Source of the DNA: Helicostylum pulchrum
Taxonomy: Eukaryota; Mucoromycota; Mucoromycetes; Mucorales; Mucoraceae
Assembly (NCBI GenBank): GCA_025677825.1
Contig: JAIXMO010000012.1
Coordinates: 655,558-719,557 of the forward strand
Reading direction: 5' to 3'
DNA: 64,000 nucleotides
Positions within the stretch are counted from its first letter, which is position 1. Every line of letters begins with the position of its first letter. Of the stretch, positions 43,231 to 55,030 are shown piece by piece. Under the pieces are notes generated by a model. That model saw only the letters and a program-made list of their open reading frames with translations, had not been told where the DNA came from and did not search any database. Position numbers and translations under genes: made by a program.

Positions 43231-46200
43231 AATCTTTCTTCCTTGATTGCCTTCTCGTGAATAAAAAAACCCCCCTTTTGATTTCTTGATCAGGCTTAAC
43301 TTGAATACGAATTACATATCCTAAACTTTCCAAATAAGTAACAAGAGAATAAAAATACAGACGAAAGAACTTTATTTATTTCGCACTCTTTCAGAGTCGT
43401 GAATTTTTTCAAATTGGATTGAAATTATACTTTTATGTATAGAACGCACCGAGACCTTCGTGTATATGTTCATCTCGACCATTCATCAAAGTTGGTGTAC
43501 CTATACTAAGTGTGAACACTAGTATACTATTTTACTTGCTTGCAATATATCCAACGCAAACTATCTTCCTTATTTTATATAACTTTACAGACTAAATAAC
43601 CTATTTTCGACTGTGTAAGTAAAACTGAGAACCTCCCTTTTTTTTAGTTAAAAAATATGATTTTGGTAGCAGTTTTCTCTGTGTGCGAGTTCCTCAAGAT
43701 ATCTGAAGAACTAGTGAGTTAAGCAAGATACAATTTTTATATACTGTAGTTACTGGTCAAGAATATGTAACATCGTGTGTGTGTACGTGTGTGTTCTTCT
43801 AAAGATAGAAAAAAAAAATACGATGACACCTGTCTAATCCCGATCTATTTTGCCTTTAAGACGGCTTTAATCTGAATTGTAAAAACTAGCTTTGTAAGTC
43901 CCCAATACCACCGTTTTTAATCGTTACATGGGTTCTTATTTTTGTTCATGCGTTTAAATGAGAAAGAACAGCAGTAGTAAATACGAAAAGCGTTTGTGTT
44001 ATTCACTGAGAGCAAGCAAATTAATGAATTCCTTTCTGATAGCCAGTTTTATAAAATACAAATGGTATATATGCACGACATCAAGAATGACTAAAACAAG
44101 AAAGACGAAAAAAAAATGGTTACTTTTGCCTTTTAATAAAAATGTCTTATAAAAAGACAGATAGTTCTTGCCCAAACCAAACACCCCCTCTATTTTTTTA
44201 ATATAAAAAAAATAACAGAGGTTTCCTCCACTTTTTTTATTTAAAAAAAGTGGAAAGATAGACGCACCCGTTCCTGTTTTATAAATAGAATAAAAGGTTC
44301 AAGTAAAAAATACAACGGAAAGTAAGATCCAAGGGAATTCAGGTAGTTACAAAATAAAAGAAAGAGTAGAGATAAACTAAAAGAGCTTAATTTAAAGGTC
44401 TTTTATAAGTTAAGAGAAGATCAAGATTAAACTGTTTACAAAAAGGGAATTACATTTTTATTGTAACAAGTCCCAACTTCTTTAAACGTTATTGGTTGTA
44501 CCCCAACCTTAAACACGATAGAATGGATAACGCGTTAGAGATTATGATTTGGGTTACAGCTGTATATCTTATCTGCAGAACGCAAAAATACGGCCGTCTT
44601 TGCTGCTAATAAAACTTACTTTTGACTTTTCTATATCATCTCTTCTGTTTTGAGACCAAATTAAAATACAACTAGGATTTGCTTTCAACTTGTAAGCGAG
44701 TTCATCTTTCTTGTTAGCAGTAATACATTGGGTCTCTTTAAGAATATGCCAAAAAAAGACGTATGGATGATTTCCCTTTTTTTTTTATTTTTTTGCTTAA
44801 ACTCACACGTAAAAAAACCTACAAACTTCTTTAGCAACAATAATACCCTTGACAGGCAGCAACAGCAATTATATAGCATATGTCGATTTCTGCGGAGATA
44901 CGGATCAAACTTGTCATGATACCGAATTTTCCACGCGGTAACCATGTTTACAAATTATACTTAAATTTTTATCCTTCACGTTGGAATAAAAAAAGCTGTG
45001 ATATTATACTCATTGAACTACTATTCCGTAATTAAAATCCAGGCAGGGCATTTTTTGCAGGCACAAAAAAAAAAGACTCCGCTACTGATTTTTCATTTTT
45101 TAACCTTTTTTCCTCATGTCTTCTAATCTCTACATGTACAATACACATTGCTGTTTTCTCTGAAAGTCGTCTGGTCGACACTGCCTAATATTACTCAAGA
45201 CAATATTTTGAAACTAGATATTCAGTTTGGTAACAGCTTATTGCTGTGCTACTCGCTTACTTCTTTTGGCACAAAGACAGGTGAACGTCTTTTTATGCAG
45301 CTACAGCCTGTCAGGTACAAGAGTAAGTGTACATAAACATCATCTAAAACGCTCAAGCAAACCTAATTTTGGCTTTCACTTCCTGTTCTTTCACTTTGAT
45401 TAGCTATAATGTTGATCATTTTGAAACATTAAGCATCTGAAGGGGGGTATTTTTTTCTATAATGAGTACATTGACCCAAAAAAGCTTTCTAGTTTACTAA
45501 ACTAATACTTATAATAGCTTTTTTTTAAGATGCTCCTTCCTTTTATTCTAATGTTCGCGGTAATTCTGGTAACTCTGGGTACTGAAAACCTCCCCCTCCC
45601 CTTCTTCCACTTGGTGTCTCTTAAAAGTACAGTTACTTGTTGTAATTATAGTTTATCAAACGGTTACCTTATTTAGATGTGTCAAGGGAGGGATTTGTGA
45701 ACGTAGCGTTGGGTGCACTATTGCTTCAACCTTGCCCTATCAAGGGTATTGGTTGCGAGGTACACAGTTACTGGATCTTTGCTCTATTTAAGGTGTTGAT
45801 TGTGAAACCTCCCGTTAATCCCTGCTGTATTGTCCAGCTTCACATTGTAACTACTGGTAAACTACCTTATAATAAGCTTGTCTTTTAAAAAACCTCAGAT
45901 ACACTCTGGTCAACGGTGATTCACGCATGGTCCAACTCCTGGTACAGAAAACTCTTCTTTTACTTGGTGTCTCTTAAAAGTATAATTACTTGTTATGGTG
46001 CAAGACTTAAGGTAAATTCTGGTACAGAAAGAAAAACTGCCTCTTCCTCTTCCTTTGGTGACAGAGTTGATCTTCATCTCAGTAACCTGTCGGAGTGTTT
46101 TTTTTTTCGGGAAAGGTAAAAAGTAAATTTCGTATACTGTTTGAAGTAACAATGTGACAGACAGACAGTTAATATAATCATGGTAACTAGTAGTTACATA

Positions 46201-48487
46201 ACTTTTAGACGTACGGCTGCAAGATTATTGGTGTCCTTTAACTCTAGTTTCTGAAAAAAAAAAGGTTTCACTTGGTGTTTTTGAAGTACAAGTTTTTTTA
46301 CAATGCGTCTATCGGGCTGGCTACTTTATGGTGACATGTTGATCATGGAGGAAAGCATTATATGCGGCTGAAGCGATCCACTTCTTCTATCTTCTGAATA
46401 GTATGACTTAAGACGTATTGATTGGGTTGCCTATGTGTGAAAGCAATTTCATTACTGCTGCAATGTTCACTTCCAATTATCCTCATAGCAAACCCTACTT
46501 AAACGTACTATCCCACGACTATAAATAACTCTCGTTATCCCTTTCGTTATACTATTTTGCAAAGATCCATATCGTAATCACGAGATAAACACTCTAAATA
46601 AGTTTGTAGCTTTAAAGGCTACAAGTTGACCTTGTTGATTTATTTTCTATCGTAGAATAGCATCTCTATTACGTTAATCTCTGAAAGCTTCTACAGGTAA
46701 CAAGTTTAACCATCATTTGAAACATCATTTGGTATTGAATTTTTTTTTTTCTCTTTTTTTCTAAAGAAAGTTTAAACTGATGGTAGCTATTTATTTTAAG
46801 CATAGGATGGCTGTTAAAATAGATTTAGCTGTTAACGTAGATGTAGAAAAAGTAACATATTTTTCTTTCTTTCGTTTTAAGCAAAAGGTAAATTTAATTA
46901 AAATAATGCAGGCTTATTCACATTAGCACTTTCTAGTTTTCATTCTCAACCACTGGATGATTTACTGCTTTGGAGATAGAGCATAATCTGATGGCTCTTG
47001 TATCAAAATCGGCCATTCTCTTACACTCTCAAAGTTACTCCCAAAAACTATCCTATAATGGCGCTATTTCATGTATTGTGATATGGTTAGGTAAACTAGT
47101 TCGTTTATTTGAAAAGATCACGAGCTAAACACAGTAATTTTTTTTTATTTAGGTGTTAAATTATTGTATTTGCAAGCCTTAGAGGATGAAATAGGAGCGT
47201 TAGTCAATCGTTATACTTATCACTTCGTATCCGTCAACAATGCGATATACATCCAGAAATCCCACAAGATCTAGATCATCGTAGTATTCACTCTTCCTTA
47301 ACCGCCGTCCTCTATTTCTTCAAGCCATTGACTACTCACTACTAAACTTTCAAAAAGAAGTTATTTTTGGTGTTGTGAATATCAATGCTATCACTTATAT
47401 TGATTTTACTGGCGAAACTTTTTTTTTTCTGTGTTTTTTTTTGTATACACAGAAATGAATGGAACTTGGGATTTATCAGCCTCATGTCAATACCGATCTT
47501 TATCCTATCAATCGATCAATAATACTCCAGGGATTACTCACAATCTACAGTGGTGGCTACGTAAATATCAAGCTGTATTTCGCTTTTTCTTTTCCATCCC
47601 AGTAGCTCCATCTCACTAATTAGGTTTTCCATGACATTCTAAACCAATCAGTTGTAATTTATAGTGTGTTTTTTTTTAGTGGGGAAATTCTATCTCTATT
47701 TTCTTTTCTTTAAAGAGAAAAGGGGAGAGCGAACTCTGCTTTTTTTATGGATGGTGTTTGGTTAGTGCTGTAGCGATCTGTCTTTTTTATAAGACATTTT
47801 TATAACATATCTCGTTGGACCCAGCACTGTATCTACTTTTTATTTTTTTTAAAAAAAACTTCCAAAGGTAAAAAAAAAAGAATTTTAATAATATGTAATA
47901 TTTTAATCAGCATTCGTTTTATATGTAAAAAGAAAAAAAAAGAACAACAGCAAACTATTGTTGCTTCTTGCAGCTTTTGATTCTAGAAAAAAAAGTCTAG
48001 ACATAAGTTGACGCGTTTGCTTTTTGTGCTGATTATTGAAGGCGTCATTTCCTACATTGATAGGTTTTTGATTTATTATATGTGTATAATCTACAGAAAA
48101 AAAAAATGAGTGTTAGATGCATAAAAAGTAATAGTAATATGAGGGCTTACGGTTGAATTATAACATAATACGCCAGTCGAGAAACTTTCTTTTTTTTGGT
48201 GCCGTAAAAAAAAAGTTTACTCTTCTTGTATCCCGTTTAAGCTTTTGAATATGTTTTATTGTTCCTTAACCCCCTCGCGCAATAAAAGAAGATTGATTTT
48301 AATAATCTTCTTTTAATGTTCTCATAAGATTGTTTTAAAAAGGTTTCGCTGAAAGCAACACAATGTCGGTATATTTCAAACTTTTCGGATCAGTTTATAG
48401 GCTTGTTATTATTATTTTTCTTTTTCGAAAAAAACAATGATAATAATTCCAAACAGATACTGCAAAAAATAAACCTTTTTAAACATC
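43231..48487. other. Five-kilobase gene-free region with decayed sequence and diverged repeats
   Basis: No intact gene was found on either strand. Open frames (e.g. 45148-45336, 45679-45888, 47431-47619 +) match nothing I know. A 21-bp motif starting ACTTGGTGTCTCTTAAAAGT occurs at 45609 and 45962, each after GGTACtGAAAAC or GGTACaGAAAAC, with a weaker third copy near 46268. Hairpins lie at 44227-44254 (13-bp arms) and 48283-48315 (12-bp arms). The region looks like an old transposon-derived island between CDC7 and the HSF gene. Confidence 0.5.
48283..48315. repeat. Perfect 12-bp inverted repeat with 9-nt loop
   Basis: Arms TAAAAGAAGATT (48283-48294) and AATCTTCTTTTA (48304-48315). It lies about 170 bp beyond the stop codon of the minus-strand HSF gene, so it could form a hairpin in the 3' flank. 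No run of T follows that would suggest a Pol III terminator function. Confidence 0.6.
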
Positions 48488-49729
48488 TTATTTTTCATTG
48501 TTGTATCGGTTTTCTGACTCTGCCGCTTGGAATCGATCAAAATCATGTTCACCTTGATATTGATGGAATTCGGTATTGAGAGAGTCAACGCGAGACTCAA
48601 GAACTATTTTTTGTTTTTTTAGTTATATGACGTATATGTATATATTTTAAATTGCTTACGTTCGTGAATCTTTCTTGGTTTTCTCGTTTGCGCGTTTATT
48701 ACGCTATTTGATATATCTAATTTTAAAATTAGATAAGTATAAATAATCATGCATGTATAAATAAAAGTGTGCGTGGCACGTACTGTATTTTGATTTAAGA
48801 TATTCAACTGATGCTAATAACTCGTTTAGAATCTATAATTGACTAAATTAGTAAGCATAATAAACATTAACACTACACTATTTTACTAGCAAAACTCACC
48901 TCTTGCTGAGTCTCTGTTACTTTTCTTAAATATTGTACTTCATTAGCCGTAAAATTTAATTTGGATTCCAATGTACCAGCTGTTCCTTGTAGCTGACATA
49001 TGGCATCTTGAACAGCAGGACAGGTTTGAGTCATAGCATTGATCGTATTACTATCATAGGTCGTGCTGTTGTTTTGAGGTGAATTGGCAGAGGAAGAAGA
49101 AGGTTCCACTTCATAATCCGGACTATTGGAAGGTAATATCTCCATAGCACTTGAATATCTTATTTGCGGTATCAGTCGATTTCTAGGTGGTTTTCTTCTT
49201 ATCTTGTGAAGTCGGTCAAATCCAGACTTATTAAACCATGGATGTTTAAAGTCCCAACGTTGTGCTGATGCTTCCGTCATGTTGCCATCCTCTTCATTAT
49301 TATTGTTTTCATTAATTTTATGAAAGTCATACACTTATTATTTTTTTTAGTTCTTTTTGTACGTGTGTGTATAAAAAAGAGAGAGAAAAAAAGGTACTCA
49401 CTGTTTAACTGTCTGACAAAACTAGACCAGTTACAATGTTTAAAGTAACGAGGTAGAACGATCCTTGAAAATTCGGTATTATTAAATACGGTAAATTGAT
49501 CTCCTGAGCCAGCCCATGTAATTAATTCTTGAGTACTTTCATCATCTACCATTCTATTAAAGAAGATTAGTTATTAAACCACTTTTTTTGTATAAAATAA
49601 AACGTACGAAAATAACTTTGATATAAAAGCAGCATTTCTTGTTGGCGTAACTCGAAAGAAACGTTCAACGAAACCATGTTTACTGTGTGGCTTTTTACCA
49701 GAGGCCTGCGTTCGGTGCCTTTGTGCCAT
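48488..49729 (-). CDS. HSF-type (heat-shock-factor family) transcription factor
   Basis: Predicted as join(48488..48603,48660..48716,48784..48832,48900..49333,49402..49553,49608..49729) on the minus strand, 309 aa. The HSF DNA-binding domain covers about 18-125: FVERFFRVTPTRNAAFISKL, MVDDESTQELITWAGSGDQF, VFNNTEFSRIVLPRYFKHCN, then WSSFVRQLNMYDFHKI created by splicing exons 2 and 3 (the recognition helix S-S-F-V-R-Q-L-N is intact), and QRWDFKHPWFNKSGFDRLHK. A Ser/Asn/Pro linker precedes a coiled coil (about 215-270) that resembles the HR-A/B region (ESKLNFTANEVQYLRKV, ILNELLASVEYLK). The C-terminus is acidic/polar. Exons 4-6 are my join based on coiled-coil continuity and phase. May be an Hsf1, Sfl1 or Skn7-less type; targets unknown. 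Confidence 0.85.
48714..48735. repeat. 22-bp perfect A/T palindrome at the edge of HSF exon 5
   Basis: The sequence TATCTAATTTTAAAATTAGATA (as TATCTAATTTT and its complement) is its own reverse complement and overlaps the acceptor AG (48717-48718) of the minus-strand HSF gene, so the pre-mRNA could form a hairpin at that splice site. Confidence 0.5.
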
Positions 49730-51443
49730 CCTCGTTTCTCTTTTCTTTTAACAATAAACTAATTGCGATCTTTTTTTTTTGTTTTCAAGCAAAAAAATAA
49801 TTTTCCTTGCTTTTTATATTTTTGGTGCAGAACAAAAAAAGAATTTGCATGGATTTTTTTGTTGTTATTTTTTCGTGACTTGTTTTAGATTTTTCGACCT
49901 TTTTTCACTCTAAGCTTTTTTCGGACTCTGACAGGTTCTCTTTCTGCAATAAACAAGAAGACTAGCCTAAAGTGTCTTTTCTCTTGCCCTGACGTAGAAG
50001 AGTAAAACTATGACTGTTATTTTTTATTCGTCACCTAAATAAAAATGCATCATTATTCTTATGGAAACACACCCGAAATTCTGGTGTACCTTTTTACAAA
50101 AAAAAAACTCAGTAACAAAGCTTACAGTTGTACACGCATTCTCTTTTTAGCGTGACATCTAAAAAGTTTTAAAAAAAATGGGGTTTTACTTTCACAAGTC
50201 TCTTTATGTACAATAAATTTGCTTATTAGGATGTAAACTAAACTATAAAAACAAAGTCGCGTTATTTTCAAGTTGTACTTTTATTTAATAGCATATGTTC
50301 CCAACGATTCTACGTAAAAAAAAAGGGGAGGGGGTGAGCGAAGTTTAATGTTGTTATGTAACGGAGAGAGGGGTGAAATATCGGATTTATCAACACACAA
50401 GCACGAAAATTAGAGTTGTGGCAAAGCTGTCATTTTTTTTCTATTTGTTTTATTAAAGAACGTTTCTGTTACTTTTAAACAAAATATATTCTATATTACT
50501 TTCTTTTTTCTGCGTGCGTGCGTGTTACACTAATCAGCCCATGTTTAGATATATATTTTGAATTATTCTCTTGTTGCCAAGATGATTAGTTTCCAATTAT
50601 ATTAAAGTAAATAGAAAATGTATCCTTTTTTTTTTTTTTTTGAATCAGTAAACGTGGGTAATGATAAAAAGGTAACACTTACTCATGTTCTCTTTCTCTT
50701 TTTAAGAGAAAGGACGAGATAACTACACACATGGTCATACTTTAGTTTTTTTTTTAAAAAAAAAAAAGAGTTGAAGTTAAACTATGTACACAAATGCAAA
50801 GCTTTTAACTTCTGAACAGATTTAAAAATTAGCTTTTTTCTGTAACAGCGCGGTTTTTTTTATGCGTTAAAAACTTATATCGAATGTTTAAAAAATGGTG
50901 GGAAGAACGGTATCTGGTAAATCCCTTAGTTTTGACGGTAAAGGGACAACATGTACAAAATATGCTTGAAAACTTTATTCAACGGGTCCAGCTACCATGT
51001 TTTATTTTAACTAGTTACCGAATCATCCCAGTATACATCAACCCACCCCCACCCCCCTTACCACTCAAGAAAAAGGCTTTAAAAGCTAGTGCGTCATTTA
51101 ACTTGCTTGATCCATGTGAAAAAGACAGATTATTACTTTGTACAACCACCAGCAAAAAAAAAGAAAAAAGTTTTCCATTCTTATTACTTGATTTTTAACT
51201 GCACGGTAAAAAAAAATGACGGGACGATCCATATCTCTAAAAAAGAAGAAGAAAGCATTTTTCGTTTTGTTTATTCATAACGAAAAGGCTTAAATCTATA
51301 CGTATAATAGTTGTAAATAGAACAAAGTGTTTGTACTACAAATTATTCGGTCTATAGTACAAACTTGGACTTTTAGGGCTTTCATTTTTTTTCATTTTTT
51401 TTTTTCTTCTTTCTTCCTTACATACGTATATTTTTATTTAAAA
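49730..51443. other. Intergenic, divergent promoters, no gene seen
   Basis: Between the HSF gene (-) and the beta-trefoil-like gene (+). It holds many T and A runs, a hairpin-capable CTTTCTCTTTTTAAGAGAAAG at 50692-50712 and a CA/C tract near 51043-51058. A plus-strand frame at 50884-51198 (starts MFKKWWEERYLVNPL) has no stop for 104 codons but has low-complexity Pro and Lys runs; I do not call it. Confidence 0.5.
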
Positions 51444-52319
51444 ATGTTCCCCAGTGAAGGTTATTTCTATCTCAAGTGCCAAAAGAATGGTTTAGTCGTT
51501 AGTGTTAATAATGAAGAAAAGGTACAATTACAAAAAAAAAATAGAGTTTTTTTTAAGAGGAATACAAGTTTTAATAAAAAAAATAGGCCGGTACTAAGCT
51601 TGTTACCGATAACAAGGTTAGTTTATACACATATTTATTTTTTCGCGTTTATTATATTAAGCTTTGCATATTATTGTTATTAATAGAACGACGAGGATTC
51701 TCAGGTACAGAATAAATATATACATGTAGTGTAAAAATACATATTAAAAATAAATTAGTTGTGGAGTTTCGAAGGCGGTTGTTTGATTTCCAAGCACTCT
51801 TCTCTTGGTAAGTTTAAAACAGTAATAAATAAAAAGGGACACATACACTAATACATGTTTGACACTAGTTATGGATATTGATGGAGGTAAAAAAAAGAAG
51901 AAATAAGCACATGATTTGTAAGTAGGAACTAATTCGGATTTTTCTAGGTGACTTGAGAAATGATTCCAAACTTTTGCAATTTGATCGCAAAAAGACCATG
52001 TAAGAAAAGAGTGTGAAAAAAAATAACGCTATTTTACTCACACAACAACCTTTTTTTTTTTTAGGGCGCACAACCAAAGATGGGGAATTTGTGACGGATT
52101 CGTGTATGCAGTCGCTGACCCTAGACTTGTTTTAGTTGCCGAGGTAATATGGATTATAAGATTACACTCAAAAAAAAATATATCCATACATATACTAATA
52201 CACTATTTTCTTTTTTAAAGGATAATGCTTCTCATATTAAAGTTGGTATTAAAAGTAACGAAAATGAACTTCAACAATGGTACCTTGAACCTTACTACCA
52301 AGCTGAACAAGAAGAATAA
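51444..52319 (+). CDS. Small beta-trefoil (ricin-B-lectin-like) protein with micro-exons
   Basis: Predicted as join(51444..51521,51687..51704,51759..51807,51869..51886,51948..51999,52065..52143,52221..52319), 130 aa, in phase at six introns. The protein starts MFPSEGYFYLKCQKNGLVVSV and continues LWSFEGGCLISKHSSLVMDIDGG, DLRNDSKLLQFDRKK, HNQRWGICDGFVYAVADPRLVLVAE and LQQWYLEPY (each piece quoted under 20). Repeated Q-x-W and L-x-x-D-x-x-G patterns spaced about 40 residues apart indicate a beta-trefoil as in ricin-B-like lectins and related Mucoralean proteins. No signal peptide, so probably cytosolic. Exons 2 and 4 are only 18 nt each; both are needed to keep the trefoil spacing (NDEDSQ and MDIDGG). 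Confidence 0.7.
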
Positions 52320-52490
52320 AGAAAAAAAAAGTTTCCCAAGTACACACATTTTTACTTTTTACCCGCTTGTTCCCCTCATCCAATAAAAAACTTGATTATA
52401 TTTGTATATTTATAAAAAAAAAAAAAGAGAGAAACAACTTGTTTTCGTAAAAACTCTCTTTTTTTTCTTTTCTTTTCTTTTTTCTTACTA

Positions 52491-54112
52491 ATGAGTCAGC
52501 GTCAATCAGTTCCACTTGTTAATTTGGACCACTGTAACGAACAACAAACTGATGCTGTCAAAGAACTCGAACAACTCTTTTGTCTCGATAATGCTACTCT
52601 TTTAAATATTGTAGATTCTTTTCGAAATGAATTAGTTGCTGGATTAGCTGACGATAGATCCAGTGATCTAAATATGATTCCAACTTATGTTACTGGTAAC
52701 TTTTAGGGGCGAGGAAAAAAAAAATTTATTTAGTCGCGCGTGTATTTATTTATACATATAGGTTACCCAACTGGAGATGAAAAAGGAACTTATCTTGCAT
52801 TAGAAATTGCGGGTATGGACATTTATGCTTGTCAAGTTAAATTAAAGGGCGATAATGGAAAGTTAGCAATTAACCAGTACCAATACAAGATCCCGCAAGA
52901 TTTAGCCAGTGGCGATGATTTCGCTGTACTCATTGACTATGTTGTCGAATGTATTTCTGATTTTTTGATGCGTGTTGGTACCCAAGATTTGTTTATTTAT
53001 CCAATGGCTGTTTCGTTTGGTTTCGCTATTAAACAAACAAGGTTGGATAGTGGACGTATTTTATCGTTAGGCTATGGATTTAGCTATCCTAATGGTGTTG
53101 GGGTAGATATTGTTGAGTTAATGCATGAGCGTTTAAGGTTAAAAGGCCTGCCCATTAAAATTGTTGCCACTGCGAATGGTAAATCACTTTATAATACACA
53201 CGTTTAAAAAATAACTAAATCGTTATCGTAGACTCCGTTTGCACGTTGTTGGCTCACGCATATCAGCACCCTACAACTCGCTTAGGTATCGTACACAGCC
53301 TTGGTACCAATTGCGCTTACTACGAACCTGTAAAAAACGTAACGAAACTAAAAGATTCCAGCGTTACACGAGATTTGGATATGATTATGAATACTGAATG
53401 GTGTAATTTTGGGTCTTCACGACGTACGCTACCTTGTACCTGGTTCGATCGAAAGTTGGCACGAGAATCTATCAACCCACAATTCCACGTATTCGAAAAG
53501 ATGACAACTGGTATTTTCTTGGGCGAATTGGTTCGAAATATTCTGATTTATTTGGTCGATAGAGAAATTTTGTTTTGTGGTGAGTCGTCAGAGACCTTAA
53601 ATACTGCTCATAGTTTCGATACAAGTTATATGTATGTTTGTGAAGCCGATGATTCAGATACCTTGGAAGATACACGAATTGTGTTGGAAGATATGCTTGA
53701 TCTGGCAAAGACCACAATTGGCGATAGGCAGGTCGTGAAGAAGGTATGTGAGTTGATTGGAAATAGAGCAGCTGTGTTAGTAGGTACAGCTATTGCTGCT
53801 ATTGTTCAACATATGGCTTCTACTGGAATAGGCATGACTGACGAAGGGTATGCCATCTGTAAGTAATATTCTCTTTTTTTTAAAAAAAAAATTACTTATT
53901 TTAATCTTTTAAAAAAAACAGCTATTAGTGGAAGTATATACGAAGACTATCCTTCATTTCATCCTCGCGTATGCAAAACAATCAAAGATCTTATCCCTGA
54001 CCATATGGCGGTTAAACTCTCGGTGGGTGTAGTTAAACACTCTCGAATAGTAGGAGCTGCTATTGTTGCCATGATGGCTGAAAAGATAGCTGCTACTGCA
54101 ACACAACTTTAA
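52491..54112 (+). CDS. Atypical hexokinase, probably non-catalytic
   Basis: Predicted as join(52491..52695,52762..53178,53232..53858,53922..54112), 479 aa; length is normal for fungal hexokinase (about 485). The hexokinase fold is clear: LGYGFSYPNGVGVD (canonical LGFTFSFP), VATANDSVCTLLAHAY (catalytic Asp of N-D-T-V kept), IVHSLGTNCAYYE, NTEWCNFG, FEKMTTGIFLGELVR and SGSIYEDYPSFHP. But the phosphate-1 loop reads ALEIAGMDIYACQV where active enzymes have A-x-D-L-G-G-T-N-x-R (about residue 80-93), the W-T-K-G-F segment after FSYP is gone, and the second phosphate motif lacks its D-G-S start. Sugar-binding Asn and Glu are partly kept. It fits the atypical regulatory hexokinases known in filamentous fungi, or a related inactive paralogue. 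Catalysis is unlikely but not tested. Confidence 0.82.
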
Positions 54113-54389
54113 GATATCCTTTTTTTTTATTAATACAGTGTGACCTGTAAATTTTGTCTCGTTTTGAAAAATCAAATGTCGTTAGTAATATCGTTTGGCA
54201 AAAAAATAAATGTCTCTAACCTGAAATCAAAATATCAGTTAGTTCACCAACCATTATCGTTTTGGGTTTATGCAATTTATTATTCTAGGCAAGCCAGTTA
54301 CCTGTGACCAAGATAGAATCCGGACCAAATGTATTCTTTAGGTTTTTTACCAATGTCTCATCGTTTTAATCATAATAAACTTTGAGAAT

Positions 54390-55030
54390 TTCATTTTATA
54401 AATGGCAGTAACAACTCGCTTACACGTCGTCTTAAGCTGGCTTGTTGGCTCGTGAACATTCTATTGGCAAATACTTCAGCCTTAACAGTATCATCTAATC
54501 GTTTCGAAATATGTTTTCGTGGTAACATTATTTTTACGTAGGTGGCATACATCTGAGAGTTTGTAGGGCTGTAAGCAGAGACCTCGTTGTTTTTTAAAAA
54601 TGAAGCCACTGATGTTTTTTTTACAAACAAATTCCCGAAATACAGGTTTCCCTTCTTATCCACTCGAAAGTCGAACAAAGAGCCGGGGAAATGTATCTCT
54701 TCGGATTGATGAGTTTTATTTCCATAGTATTCGCTTAATATTTTGTTTATTGAAGCTCTTACCTTTATATACTTTGTGAATTTGGCGACGTCTACTGCAG
54801 ACGATTGACGATAGATGGTTTGGTTACTTTGCGTAGCTTTCTAAAGTGTCTTGATTTTTAGATCTGTTTGTCTTTTGGAAAATAAACATCGGGGGTACAA
54901 GTCTTTCATACAATATAAAATGTCACGTCTACCGGGATCAACTAAAACACAGTTTCCAGTTGTTTCTTTCAACTCTGCTTCTGACAAAGCTTTTGAGAAT
55001 ATACGTCAAAGATACTATATTTGTATATAA
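54390..55030 (-). pseudogene. Fanzor relic 3 with RuvC-I motif; adjoining unidentified frame
   Basis: From about 55025 downward on the minus strand: SKALSEAELKETTGNCVL then VDPGRRDILYCMKDLYPR (54890-54950). V-D-P-G-R-R-D-x-x-Y-C-M is the RuvC-I catalytic-Asp motif typical of Mucoralean Fanzor proteins. After a stop (or an intron ending at CACTTTAG), a long open frame continues: YRQSSAVDVAKFTKYIKVR, INKILSEYYGNKTHQ, which fits the following helix region, then from about 54690 to 54391 a different-looking segment (FDFRVDKKGNLYFGN ... FTSQQASLRRRVSELLLPF) that I cannot place. The later RuvC-II, zinc finger and RuvC-III are missing. The frame is interrupted, so it is non-functional as it stands. 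Confidence 0.6.

Noticed and set aside
50884..51198. 104-codon open frame (+) starting MFKKWWEERY
   Set aside because: Low-complexity Pro/Lys content, homopolymer-driven, no splice partners and no family resemblance.
52976..53180. Hexokinase gene called a pseudogene because core motifs are missing
   Set aside because: All exons are open and in phase, length is normal, and the losses are clean substitutions, which suits a functional non-catalytic paralogue.
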